Assembly: GCA_015069425.1 (NCBI GenBank)
Contig: SVIP01000005.1
Span: forward strand, 62,001 to 126,000
Reading direction: 5' to 3'
DNA length: 64,000 nt
Source of the DNA: Clostridiales bacterium
Lineage (GTDB): Bacteria; Bacillota; Clostridia; Christensenellales; Borkfalkiaceae
A model generated the notes under the pieces. It was not told where the DNA came from. It made no database searches and saw only the letters and a list, made by a program, of their open reading frames with translations. Numbering within the stretch: the first letter of the stretch is position 1; the number at the start of each line of letters is the position of its first letter. Below are positions 53,560 through 62,530 of the stretch, piece after piece. The position numbers and the translations under genes were made by a program.

Positions 53560-54870
53560 TTATTTATTATTTAAGCATTCAATACCAGGAAGTTTCTTTC
53601 CTTCGAAAAGTTCGAGTGATGCTCCACCACCAGTTGAAATGTGTGTCATTTTATCAGCAAAACCGAGTTGTGTTACTGCTGCTGCCGAATCGCCACCACC
53701 GATAATAGTAGTAGCAGTAGTTTCCGCAAGTGCTTTAGCAACTGCGATAGTTCCTTTAGCGAAAGTCGGGTTTTCAAATACACCCATAGGTCCGTTCCAA
53801 ATAACCGTCTTTGCACTCTTTACTGCGTTTGCATAAAGTTCTGCAGTCTTTGAGCCGATATCAAGACTCATCATGTCAGCAGGGATTGCGTCAACTGCAC
53901 ATTCTTTATATTCAACTTCTGCATCAATAGGATTTGGGAATTCTTTAGTAATAGCTCCGTCAACAGGAAGAAGAAGAGTTTTTCCAAGTTCTTCCGCCTT
54001 TTTCATCATATCCTTGCAGTAGTCGATTTGTTCATCGTCAACGAGTGAAGTTCCAACTTCATATCCCTTAGCCTTTAAGAATGTATACGCCATACCGCCA
54101 CCTATAATGAGTGTATCGCATTTTTCCAAAAGGTTTGAAATAACTTTAAGTTTATCCGCAACTTTTGCGCCACCTAAAATAGCAACGAAAGGTCTTACGG
54201 GATTTTCTAAAGCGTCTGCCATAACTGAAAGTTCCTTTTCAATAAGGAAACCGCAAACAGCCGTATCAACGAAACCGTATTCAGCAATAGCTGCGGTAGT
54301 TGCGTGTGAACGGTGAGCTGTACCAAACGCATCGTTTACGTAAATATCACAGTAGGTAGAAAGTTTTTTGCAGAGTGCTTCGTCTCTCTTTTCTTCGCCT
54401 TGTTCAAAACGTGTGTTCTCTAAAAGAACAACTTCACCGTCTTTAACGTTTGCAACTGCAGCGTCTGCACTTGCGCCAACTACGTCTTCTGCAAATACAA
54501 CCTTTTGACCAAGTTTTTCAGAAAGTTTTTCCGCTACTGGACGGAGAGTAAATTTCTCTTTATCCTTTAATGCTTTTTTAAGGTATTCTGCTTTTGCTTG
54601 AGCTTGTTCTTCTACAGGAAGAGCCTCAACCGCTTTCTTTTCTTTTTTAGTTAAAGAAAAACCCTCGGTAAAAATATTGTGAGGCTTGCCCATATGTGAG
54701 CAAAGAATAACTTTAGCACCATTATCCACTAAATATTTAATTGTGGGAAGTGCACCGTTAATACGGGTTTCATCGGTAATTTTACCGTCTTTCATAGGTA
54801 CGTTAAAGTCAACCCTAACAAGACATTTTTTACCTCTTACGTCAACGTCTTTAATTGATTTTTTATTCAT
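53560..54870 (-). CDS. pgk: Phosphoglycerate kinase with an N-domain insertion
   Basis: ATP-forming glycolytic enzyme. [37 protein letters not shown], and [13 protein letters not shown] mark both domains. It is 436 residues, against about 394 in most bacteria. The extra length is an insert after CSHMGKPHN (roughly residues 60-105): [20 protein letters not shown] then [20 protein letters not shown], followed by the normal [15 protein letters not shown]. The insert looks helical and charged and lies near the hinge-side loop. AGGAG precedes the ATG. gapA is not in the window. Confidence 0.97.
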   Translation of the reverse strand: MNKKSIKDVDVRGKKCLVRVDFNVPMKDGKITDETRINGALPTIKYLVDNGAKVILCSHMGKPHNIFTEGFSLTKKEKKAVEALPVEEQAQAKAEYLKKALKDKEKFTLRPVAEKLSEKLGQKVVFAEDVVGASADAAVANVKDGEVVLLENTRFEQGEEKRDEALCKKLSTYCDIYVNDAFGTAHRSHATTAAIAEYGFVDTAVCGFLIEKELSVMADALENPVRPFVAILGGAKVADKLKVISNLLEKCDTLIIGGGMAYTFLKAKGYEVGTSLVDDEQIDYCKDMMKKAEELGKTLLLPVDGAITKEFPNPIDAEVEYKECAVDAIPADMMSLDIGSKTAELYANAVKSAKTVIWNGPMGVFENPTFAKGTIAVAKALAETTATTIIGGGDSAAAVTQLGFADKMTHISTGGGASLELFEGKKLPGIECLNNK

Positions 54871-54953
54871 AAATTTCTCTCCTATTGATAGCTAAGCATT
54901 CAAACAAACCTAAACTACCCTATTTTAATACTTTTCTAGTTTATTATATAAAT

Positions 54954-54989
54954 AAATCCGCCGTTTGTCAAACATTTAACGGCGGATTT
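54954..54989 (-). terminator. Terminator after the Na/Pi symporter gene
   Basis: A perfect 12-base inverted repeat AAATCCGCCGTT / AACGGCGGATTT with a 12-base loop lies right after the gene's stop, with an AT-rich tail before pgk. Confidence 0.85.
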
Positions 54990-54993
54990 AATC

Positions 54994-56718
54994 TTATACT
55001 GTCTTTAAATCTTTATTTATATAGGCGTGGCTATGTCTATACTGTCTAATACTAAAAGCAACGTTGGTAATGTGGTCGCCAACTCTTTCTAAGTTAGACA
55101 CTGTCTGTAGATAAATCGAACCCAATTCCGCAGTACACATACCCTCTTTAACTCTTTCGATATGTTTGTTTTCAAGTTCTGCGCTTAAATCATCAATTTC
55201 TTGTTCAAGTTTGTCTACTTCGCTCAATATTTCTACGCTTCTCTTATCAAAAGCCTCTATTGCTTTTTTATACAAACTATTAACCAAAGATAAAAGCTCT
55301 TTAAGTTCTGCTTTTGCCTCGTCGGAGAAAACCATTTCTTCCCCACGCAATCTCTCCGAGTACTCCATAATGTTTTCTGCATAGTCGCCAACCCTTTCAA
55401 CGTCGGAAACAACGTGATAGTAAGAGCCGACTTTCTTATCATCCTCGTCAGATAGTTCTTTACTCATCAACTTAGTTAAGTATGCTGTGATTGCCTTGTT
55501 AAAATGATTGATTACCTCTTCGTTAGAATGAATCGCATCTGTATTATCTTCTCCTTCATTGAGTAGCATTTCTACAGAATCGTTAATATTATCGATTGCA
55601 TACTTGCTCATTCTTATAATTTCGTTCTTGGTGTTACCAACGGCTACAGGAGGAGTACTTAACAATCTTTCGTCAATGTAAGCAAAGTTGAAACGGTCGT
55701 CTTCTTCGCCTTTCTTTTCTGGAACTATAAAGCAAGTCAGTTTAACAACGTATTGCACTAAAGGCAATAAAACTAAAGTGGTAACTATGTTAAACAAGGT
55801 ATGAAATACTGCTATTTGCTGTCCAACGTCATTTGATATTGAACTAAAGAAAGAAGTTACTTCCGCCTTCCATATCCAAAGCGGTGCTATAAATATAATA
55901 CATCCAAAAGTATTAAATAATAAGTGGAATATTGCAGTTCTTTTTGCGTTTACGTGCGTACCTGCAGACGACATAATTGAAGTTATACAAGTACCAATAT
56001 TTGAGCCGAGTGCCAAAAAGAGCGCATTTTCAAAACTTAAAACGTTTATGCTTGCCAATACTACCATTAAACTAGTTATAGTTGAAGAACTGTGAACAAG
56101 CGCCGTCAAAACTATACCAATTATTATTAACAACAATGGGAAATGCTCGCCTTGGAATAAAAACCTAACCCACTCAAACGGAACTTTTTCGCCATTGGCA
56201 TCAAGGATAAACGAACCACCATCGTTCGCAAACATTATTAATTTTGCGTAAGTAGAAATAAACTCTAACCCTACGAAAATCAAACCTAATCCTGCTAAAA
56301 TATTACCGATATTTTCAATTTTTTCATTTTTAATTAGCATTGCCATCAATATGCCGACACAACCAATCATTGCAGCGATTGAGCCAATATCAATTTGACC
56401 AATTCCCGAAAGCGAAACAATATGTGCCGTAACGGTTGTACCGATATTTGCACCCATGATTACGTTAGCGGCTTGAACCAAAGTCATTAACCCAATATTA
56501 ACAAATCCGACAAGCATTACCGTCGTTGCGGTTGAACTTTGAATAATACTCGTTACAGCAACACCTACACCAACACCTGCAAAGCGGTTAGTTGTTACTT
56601 TACCTAACAACTTTTTCATTCCACCGCCAGCAACTTTTTCCAATGCACTGCCCATAACTTTCATACCAATCATCATTGCAGCAACGCCACCGAACATAAA
56701 GAAAATGTTCCAAATCAT
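54994..56718 (-). CDS. Na+/phosphate symporter family protein with PhoU-like domain
   Basis: Membrane protein of 574 residues. Two inverted Na/Pi repeats are visible with motifs IIQSSTATTVMLVGFVN and LVHSSSTITSLMVVLAS, each next to ANIGTTVTA or SNIGTCITS. The C-terminal 190 residues form two PhoU-like helical repeats (YHVVSDVERVGDYAENI and QTVSNLERVGDHITNVAF) that probably regulate uptake. NptA/YjbB-type annotation fits; some members may export phosphate instead. It is monocistronic. Confidence 0.93.
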   Translation of the reverse strand: MIWNIFFMFGGVAAMMIGMKVMGSALEKVAGGGMKKLLGKVTTNRFAGVGVGVAVTSIIQSSTATTVMLVGFVNIGLMTLVQAANVIMGANIGTTVTAHIVSLSGIGQIDIGSIAAMIGCVGILMAMLIKNEKIENIGNILAGLGLIFVGLEFISTYAKLIMFANDGGSFILDANGEKVPFEWVRFLFQGEHFPLLLIIIGIVLTALVHSSSTITSLMVVLASINVLSFENALFLALGSNIGTCITSIMSSAGTHVNAKRTAIFHLLFNTFGCIIFIAPLWIWKAEVTSFFSSISNDVGQQIAVFHTLFNIVTTLVLLPLVQYVVKLTCFIVPEKKGEEDDRFNFAYIDERLLSTPPVAVGNTKNEIIRMSKYAIDNINDSVEMLLNEGEDNTDAIHSNEEVINHFNKAITAYLTKLMSKELSDEDDKKVGSYYHVVSDVERVGDYAENIMEYSERLRGEEMVFSDEAKAELKELLSLVNSLYKKAIEAFDKRSVEILSEVDKLEQEIDDLSAELENKHIERVKEGMCTAELGSIYLQTVSNLERVGDHITNVAFSIRQYRHSHAYINKDLKTV

Positions 56719-56841
56719 TCGTAATATACCTTCCTGTAAATTTTTCTCTAATATGTCAATTAAATTTTTTCACGAATATATCCATATTAATGATACAAGA
56801 TTTTATTTAATTTTGTCAAACAATTTAGTTGCGAAAAAACA

Positions 56842-56866
56842 AAAAACACCACTTAGGGTGTTTTTA
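56842..56866 (-). terminator. Terminator after trmL
   Basis: Minus strand AAAAACACC-CTAAGT-GGTGTTTTT, immediately after the trmL stop. Confidence 0.85.
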
Positions 56867-56869
56867 ATT

Positions 56870-57361
56870 TTACTTCGTTGGTATCTCTCCTTCCGTCTTA
56901 AAGTTCGGAAAACCTAGTTGCCTTAAACCCTCATACACGCCTACACACACAGAATTGGAAAGATTAAGCGAACGCGTTTCTCCCATCATAGGAATACGCA
57001 CGCATTCATCATAATGTTTTTCTAAAAGCGTTTCAGGTAAACCTTTAGTTTCCTTACCAAACACTAAGAAATCCCCGTCTTTATATTGTGCCTCAGAGTG
57101 TATCTTTTTTGCTTTTGTTGAGTAAAAATAAAAATTATTACCAGTATAGAACTTGTCCATAACCTCTTCTATACTGTCGTAATAAAAAATCTCTACTAAA
57201 TTCCAATAATCTAGTCCCGCTCTTTTTAAATACTTGTCTGACACTTCAAACCCAAGCGGTCTTACCAAATGCAGTTTACTACCTGTTACCGCACACGTCC
57301 TTGCAATATTCCCCGCATTTTGCGGTATTTCCGGTTCAACCAAAACCACGTTAAATCCCAT
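56870..57361 (-). CDS. trmL: tRNA (cytidine/uridine-34-2'-O)-methyltransferase
   Basis: SPOUT methyltransferase acting at the wobble base of tRNA-Leu, 163 residues. VLVEPEIPQNAGNIARTCAVTGSKLHLVRPLGF, the FGKETKGLP knot strand and IPMMGETRSLNLSNSVCVGVYE are diagnostic of TrmL. It lies 10 bases after the nitrilase-like gene. AAGGAG precedes the ATG. Confidence 0.95.
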   Translation of the reverse strand: MGFNVVLVEPEIPQNAGNIARTCAVTGSKLHLVRPLGFEVSDKYLKRAGLDYWNLVEIFYYDSIEEVMDKFYTGNNFYFYSTKAKKIHSEAQYKDGDFLVFGKETKGLPETLLEKHYDECVRIPMMGETRSLNLSNSVCVGVYEGLRQLGFPNFKTEGEIPTK

Positions 57362-57371
57362 AATATTCTCC

Positions 57372-58052
57372 TTAGTATCCCGAATTAAAATCTCGATAAA
57401 GCCCTCTTCGTCTTGAACTTATCAAGTGATAATCCTTTTCTATTTTTACATTAGCGTTAATAAAATCCAAACTCCCTGCAACCTTTACGTTTCCACGAAT
57501 ATCTGAAATACAGGCATAATTATGCGCACATACGGCCATTGCCACACCGTTAGAAAACGAACACGCACGCATCATAATTTGTGGCATTAAATTTTCCAAC
57601 TTCTTAAACACACAAATCAATAAGTCCGCATCACAAAGGGTTAATACTCTTGACGTTTCGGGAAAAAACAAATCTTCTTGAACAATTAGCCCTATTTTGC
57701 CGACGTGAGTATCATAAACCCTAAAATTCCCACCTGGTGCATATTCGCTATCCCCAAAAGAGTGTGCCATATCCGACACGCCCAATAGCTTACCACTATC
57801 CGCTATTACGACTGAGTGACGATAAACCCCGTAATTATCCGTATCACAACCGCAAATCACTACCGAAGACAGTTGTTTTGAAAGTTTTGCAACGTCCTGA
57901 AAATATTCAGTCTCTCCGCTAAGTTCCTTTTTGTAACTAACAAGTCCTAAGCCGTTAAATCCAAAAGTTAGAACGTCACACCCTGCCACTTTTGAAAGTT
58001 TTTCTTCAAAGACGTGATTTAGCGTGTCTTTGGTTGCAAAACACAACTTCAT
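57372..58052 (-). CDS. Nitrilase-fold protein lacking the catalytic triad
   Basis: 226 residues with the outline of a carbon-nitrogen hydrolase. All three catalytic positions differ. The Glu motif (normally FPE) reads VLTFGFNGLGLVSY. The Lys motif (normally YRKxHLF) reads GVSDMAHSFGD. The Cys motif (normally ICYDxRFPE) reads IVQEDLFFPETSRV, with Gln for Cys. The remaining fold markers (APGGNFRVYDTHVGKIGL, CDADLLICVF) are kept, so it is not random decay. It is predicted to be catalytically inactive, perhaps a binding or scaffold protein. It is co-transcribed with trmL. GGGGG precedes the ATG. Confidence 0.8.
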   Translation of the reverse strand: MKLCFATKDTLNHVFEEKLSKVAGCDVLTFGFNGLGLVSYKKELSGETEYFQDVAKLSKQLSSVVICGCDTDNYGVYRHSVVIADSGKLLGVSDMAHSFGDSEYAPGGNFRVYDTHVGKIGLIVQEDLFFPETSRVLTLCDADLLICVFKKLENLMPQIMMRACSFSNGVAMAVCAHNYACISDIRGNVKVAGSLDFINANVKIEKDYHLISSRRRGLYRDFNSGY

Positions 58053-58115
58053 ATAAATCCCCCAAATTCGACGTATATATTATTCTATTTTGCTAGAGAT
58101 TTATTTGTTAAACAT

Positions 58116-59054
58116 TTACAACCCGTTTTCTATAATATTTATAAGTTCATTAGTGTTTTTTGCACTGCAAATTGCAAGTTTTATATCTTTTACTCCCGTC
58201 ATACCCTTAAAATAATAAGGCGTAAATTTTCTAAACTCAACAGTTGCTTTATAATCGGCATATCGCTCTTTCATAAGTTTTATATGTTCTAATATGTATT
58301 CTTTTAAAGTGCAGTTCGTTTGTTTTTTTACAAGTTTAGAAACCAAAAACGGATTGGCAATCGCTCCACGAGCAAGCATTACACCGTCCGCACCCGTTTT
58401 ATTTAGCATATTCATTGCGTCCTCTTCCGTAAATATCCCTCCGTTTGCTATAACGGGTATTTTCACGGAGCTTTTTGCTTTTTCTATTGCCTTAAAATCA
58501 GGTTCGCCCGAATAATACGCCGTTCGCACTCTGCCGTGAATAGTAATAAGTTTCGCACCGCAATCTTCCGCCATTTTTGCATATTCACTAGCACAGTCGT
58601 CCCCATCGTTTATTCCCGTACGAATTTTAACGGTTATATTTTTCCCACTCTTTACGCACTCTTTAACAATTTCTTGCGCTTTTTTAATATCCGTTAAAAG
58701 CGCACTACCCTCTCCGTTTTTAAAAACTTTAGGTACTGGACACCCCATATTAATGTCTACTATATTAAACGGTGATAAATTCTCACTTTCGCACGCAGAC
58801 CGCATATAGTATGCATCCGCACCGAATATTTGAACTGCGGTTTTCTGTTCATCACCCTCTGAATAAAGCAACTCTTTCGAGCCGTTTCCACCATAAATCA
58901 AACCTTTAGCACTTACAAGTTCTGTAAAGGTAAGTCCCACTCCGTTCCTAATTTGTAATTTGCGTATGCAATAATCAGTATACCCCGCCATAGGGGCTAA
59001 AAAAACGTTATTTTCAATTTGCGTATTGCCGATTGTAATTGCACGCGTTTGCAT
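58116..59054 (-). CDS. tRNA-dihydrouridine synthase, DusB-like
   Basis: Flavin enzyme that reduces uridine in tRNA, 312 residues. FLAPMAGYTDYCIRKL opens the FMN barrel, the catalytic Cys lies in DINMGCPVPKVFKNGEGSALL, and ITIHGRVRTAYYSGEPD and VIANGGIFTEEDA hold further FMN and substrate contacts. It overlaps the 3' end of the flippase gene by 41 bases, so translation is probably coupled. AGGTGAGAA precedes the ATG. Confidence 0.95.
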   Translation of the reverse strand: MQTRAITIGNTQIENNVFLAPMAGYTDYCIRKLQIRNGVGLTFTELVSAKGLIYGGNGSKELLYSEGDEQKTAVQIFGADAYYMRSACESENLSPFNIVDINMGCPVPKVFKNGEGSALLTDIKKAQEIVKECVKSGKNITVKIRTGINDGDDCASEYAKMAEDCGAKLITIHGRVRTAYYSGEPDFKAIEKAKSSVKIPVIANGGIFTEEDAMNMLNKTGADGVMLARGAIANPFLVSKLVKKQTNCTLKEYILEHIKLMKERYADYKATVEFRKFTPYYFKGMTGVKDIKLAICSAKNTNELINIIENGL

Positions 59055-60375
59055 TTCTCACCTTAAACTTAAAAACTACTATTAAGTTTATCAAACATAC
59101 GATAAAATAGCAAGCGATTAAAGCAATTGCCGAACCGTAAATATTAATTTCAGGTCTTTTAAAAAGCACAACACACAACAAAATCTTAACTGCAACGCCT
59201 ACCGAAAGACTTGCTAACGGAATATAGGTCCGTCCTTTAGCAATTAAAACCGAGTTTAAAGTTTGAACTAAAGATAAAAGCAAAATACAAGGAGAAGTAA
59301 ACCGCAACAAATTTACCGCCAATCTTTTTTCTTCATTAGATAACGACCTAAACAAAATATTGATTATAATTGGTGCAAAAATAAAACAACCTACAAAAAA
59401 AGCAAAAGAGATCACTGTTGTTAAAAGCACTACGTTTTTTGCTTTTCTGTCTTTTTCTTCTTCATCTTTTGAAGACGATACCGCAGGTATCGAAACTGCA
59501 GATAATCCGTAACAAATTGAAACTGGCAAGTTTATAACCGTCATTACAGCACCTGAAAACAATCCAAAAAGTGCCGTTGCGTCCGTTCGATACTGCCCTA
59601 TAATATTTATTGTTAAAAAGGTATCAACCACGTGCGATATTGGCAAAATTATACCGACAAGTGTGATGGGTATTGTGGTTTTTATTATTTTTTTAGCGTA
59701 GTAACCAAAGTGATTTTTTCGCTCTATAAAACTGTTTTCTACTTTAACTTTTCGCTTTTTATAAACAACGATAAGATATATTAATGCAACAACCTCAGAT
59801 ACACTAATAGCAAGCGTTGCCCCAGATACAGCAAGCACTAAGTTAAATGAAAAAATGCCGACTAAAATCAAACCTAAAATTAGTTTAATTACCTGTTCAA
59901 TAATTTGAGATATGGCAGTTGGTTTCATATCCATAAAACCTTGAAAATAACCACGATAACAGGAAATTAAGCAAACTAAAAGCACTGATGGAGAAAGAAA
60001 AAGATATGCTAGTTTTGCATCTTGATTACCTTGAAATCGTGATATCGTTCCTGAAAACAAGGACATAAAAAGTGTTCCGACTATTCCAAAGCAGAATAGC
60101 AGAATAATACTACTTTTCAGATAATTAAACGCTTTATTTTGTTTTTCATTTTTATCGGTTTCTGCAATAAGTTTAGCCATTGCGTTAGGAACGCCCGCAC
60201 CAGAAAAATCAAGCAACAAACAGTATACAGGAAACACCATTTGATATAGACCAAGTCCACTACTTCCTAGCATATTTGTAAGCGGCATTCTATATAATGC
60301 GCCCAAAAGTTTACTAACAAACGCACCTATACCCAATGCCGTTGCACCACCGATTATGGAGTTTTTAAATTTCAT
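59014..60375 (-). CDS. SpoVB/MurJ-like lipid flippase family protein
   Basis: Polytopic membrane protein of 453 residues in the MOP superfamily. GGATALGIGAFVSKLLGALYRMPLTNMLGSSGLGLYQMVFPVY and FSGAGVPNAMAKLIAE are typical of the stage V sporulation protein B branch, which is linked to cell-wall or spore-cortex precursors. Roughly 13-14 hydrophobic segments are visible. The start codon lies 6 bases after a terminator hairpin with no ribosome binding site. Adjacent spoVT supports a sporulation link but does not prove it. Confidence 0.87.
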   Translation of the reverse strand: MKFKNSIIGGATALGIGAFVSKLLGALYRMPLTNMLGSSGLGLYQMVFPVYCLLLDFSGAGVPNAMAKLIAETDKNEKQNKAFNYLKSSIILLFCFGIVGTLFMSLFSGTISRFQGNQDAKLAYLFLSPSVLLVCLISCYRGYFQGFMDMKPTAISQIIEQVIKLILGLILVGIFSFNLVLAVSGATLAISVSEVVALIYLIVVYKKRKVKVENSFIERKNHFGYYAKKIIKTTIPITLVGIILPISHVVDTFLTINIIGQYRTDATALFGLFSGAVMTVINLPVSICYGLSAVSIPAVSSSKDEEEKDRKAKNVVLLTTVISFAFFVGCFIFAPIIINILFRSLSNEEKRLAVNLLRFTSPCILLLSLVQTLNSVLIAKGRTYIPLASLSVGVAVKILLCVVLFKRPEINIYGSAIALIACYFIVCLINLIVVFKFKVRNANACNYNRQYAN

Positions 60376-60380
60376 ATGTA

Positions 60381-60408
60381 AAAACCGCAGCCTTTAACTG
60401 CGGTTTAA
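60381..60408 (-). terminator. Terminator after spoVT, abutting the flippase start
   Basis: Minus strand AAACCGCAG-TTAAAGG-CTGCGGTTT followed by TT. The next ATG (60375) is 6 bases further on. Confidence 0.85.
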
Positions 60409-60413
60409 TATTT

Positions 60414-60959
60414 TTATGCAAACTGTGCGGTTAAAAAGGAAGAGCCAAGTTGTAATAATTTAACATCACCAGACGAAAAGCGAGAAGTTTTGTCTTTATC
60501 AAGTAGTATTATTGAGCCGTAACAGTCCCCTTCCGATATCATTGGAACAATTATTTGATTTTCTACTTCCACTTCGTTCCCCTTTACTATTGAAATAATA
60601 TTAGCACCATCAGACTTATTTAAAATTACACACTTTCGTTCCCTCAAAATCCTATCCATATCTTCAGAAAGCGCCTGCCCTGTCATTTCTTTATACTTGC
60701 CGTCTGAAACGTAAATCACAGCGTCACCATCAGTAATCAAACAAGTTTTCTCCGTAACTCCTTGTATCCCGTCGGCAATAGCCTGTGCATATACCCCAAC
60801 CGTTAAAACGGGTGAATATTTTCTTAACACTAATTCGTCTTTATTTGCATATATTTCTAACGGGTCACCGTCTTTTATTCTTAAAGTTTTACGCAATTCT
60901 TTTGGTATAACTAATCTGCCTAGTTCATCAATTCGTCTAACGATTCCTGTTGATTTCAT
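60414..60959 (-). CDS. spoVT: Stage V sporulation protein T
   Basis: AbrB-family transcription factor acting in forespore gene control, 181 residues. The N-terminal swapped-hairpin DNA-binding domain is STGIVRRIDELGRLVIPKELRKTLRIKDGDPLEIY. A GAF-like domain fills residues 55-180 (GVYAQAIADGIQG to QLGSSFLTAQFA). The two-domain layout and length identify SpoVT rather than AbrB. AAGGAGA precedes the ATG. This is the best single sign that the organism forms spores or had such an ancestor. Confidence 0.95.
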   Translation of the reverse strand: MKSTGIVRRIDELGRLVIPKELRKTLRIKDGDPLEIYANKDELVLRKYSPVLTVGVYAQAIADGIQGVTEKTCLITDGDAVIYVSDGKYKEMTGQALSEDMDRILRERKCVILNKSDGANIISIVKGNEVEVENQIIVPMISEGDCYGSIILLDKDKTSRFSSGDVKLLQLGSSFLTAQFA

Positions 60960-61055
60960 TTATATATTCTCCTTTTTTTAATGATTTATACTTATTGTTT
61001 GTAATACCTCCCTTTTTATTCCACTCTTTTCCATTTATGTCTTTTAATAAATATT

Positions 61056-61091
61056 AAAAATGGTGAAAACCAAGCAGTTTTCACCATTTTT
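61056..61091 (-). terminator. Strong terminator after the metallo-beta-lactamase gene
   Basis: A perfect 15-base inverted repeat AAAAATGGTGAAAAC / GTTTTCACCATTTTT with a 6-base loop, just after the stop codon at 61106. Confidence 0.9.
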
Positions 61092-61105
61092 AATTTACTT
61101 TTATT

Positions 61106-62521
61106 TTAGTCAAATTTTGGACTTTGCTCCCACAAAACACTCATATTCTTAAACCAGTCGGTATCTTTAAGAACTTTTTGCTCGTTAGAACACTCCACAA
61201 AAACTTCTTTCCCTGCTTCGGATATTACCACTATATTTCCGTGAAGAGGTTCAAGTTTATCTCCACGATTATAGTTGGTTATTATTTGTCCTTTATACTC
61301 TACAGTCGGCTTTTCAGAATTTACAACAAGATTCACAGTCATTGGCACATAAATTTTGTCAGTATATACTGAAATTCTTTCATAGAACGGACGAGATGGA
61401 AAAGTGCTCGGCAAATAGTCGGTATATTGCACGCTACCCGCACAGCAACAAGCGACGCAGATTTTAGGTTTTATCTCTTTCAACAACACTTCGTTAGAAG
61501 AGGTTGGTGAGCCGTGATGCCCCGCCTTAAAGAGTTCTACTTGGCTAAAATTGTATTTTTCTGCAAGTTTTTCTTCACCCTCTTTTTCTAAATCGCCAGT
61601 AAATAAGAACTGTCTATCTCCGTGATGGAAAAGAGCACAAACTGAATAGTTATTTTCGTCTTCCGAACTATGGTCGTAAAAATAATTGTAAAGTATTTCT
61701 AATTTTAAGCTACCGTTCTCACTTAAATCGTATGTCCTCTTTGCTCCGTTCTGGTTATTATAACACTCTAAAGCCGTATAATGAACGCTATTTCCGTCGT
61801 CAATTTCACTTTGCCTTTCAGATTGATATCTTTCAAATGCTTTAGTTGTTTTATCGCTTAGTGGAAAGTCTATAATGGTCGAAACTTCATATTTATCAAA
61901 AAGACTTTGACCGTTTGTACTTCCTGCAAAACAAGCAATATGATCTAGGTCTGCGTGAGTTACAATAACGAATTCAAGCGTTTTATCCTTACAATATTTA
62001 TCAATGTAATTTTCAATATCATCAATACTATCGTAATTACTTCCGCCGTCTATTAAAATATCATTATTCCCCGCCTTTATATAAACGCAATCGCCAGCCT
62101 CGTCATTGCCAAGCATCATAAAGTGGAAAGACATTTCCTCTTTAACTTTTGATTTAACATAGTAACAAACAGTACAAGATTCTTGGTCTTGCCTCAAACT
62201 ATGTACAGTAAAATCTTTTGTGCTATTACAGTTCTTACAACTTATCCAATGTCCATCTTTATTATATTTATATTCTGTATCATAATCGTGAAGCGTTGTT
62301 GGTAAAAAATGTTTTTCTTCGTAGCCACAATATTTACAGACATAAAGTTCTTCTCCAATAGCATTACAAGTTGCCTCTTTAATGACTTCTGGCTCACCAA
62401 AACTATGAAAACATAAATCTTTTGGGATAAACTCTGATGCAAGTTCGCACCCCGAAATCATACATAACATAATTGTTGCAACAAATAAGCAAAGTGCACT
62501 TTTTACAAAATTTTTTCTCAT
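61106..62521 (-). CDS. Secreted lipoprotein with Cys repeats and a ComEC-like metallo-beta-lactamase domain
   Basis: 471 residues. A lipoprotein signal ends in LCMISGCELA (lipid on Cys 25 or so). Residues 30-130 carry repeated Cys pairs with His and Gly (CKYCGYEEKHFLP, GHWISCKNCNS, CTVC), a surface-protein repeat type in Clostridia. The rest is a metallo-beta-lactamase fold like the C-terminal part of ComEC: ILIDGGS, the metal motif THADLDHIACF, FLFTGDLEKEGEEKL, and FKAGHHGSPTSS. It has no ComEC channel domain. An extracellular nuclease or phosphoesterase is plausible. TAAGGAGG precedes the ATG. It is 9 bases downstream of ddh, so co-transcribed. Confidence 0.87.
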   Translation of the reverse strand: MRKNFVKSALCLFVATIMLCMISGCELASEFIPKDLCFHSFGEPEVIKEATCNAIGEELYVCKYCGYEEKHFLPTTLHDYDTEYKYNKDGHWISCKNCNSTKDFTVHSLRQDQESCTVCYYVKSKVKEEMSFHFMMLGNDEAGDCVYIKAGNNDILIDGGSNYDSIDDIENYIDKYCKDKTLEFVIVTHADLDHIACFAGSTNGQSLFDKYEVSTIIDFPLSDKTTKAFERYQSERQSEIDDGNSVHYTALECYNNQNGAKRTYDLSENGSLKLEILYNYFYDHSSEDENNYSVCALFHHGDRQFLFTGDLEKEGEEKLAEKYNFSQVELFKAGHHGSPTSSNEVLLKEIKPKICVACCCAGSVQYTDYLPSTFPSRPFYERISVYTDKIYVPMTVNLVVNSEKPTVEYKGQIITNYNRGDKLEPLHGNIVVISEAGKEVFVECSNEQKVLKDTDWFKNMSVLWEQSPKFD

Positions 62522-62530
62522 TTTCCCTCC

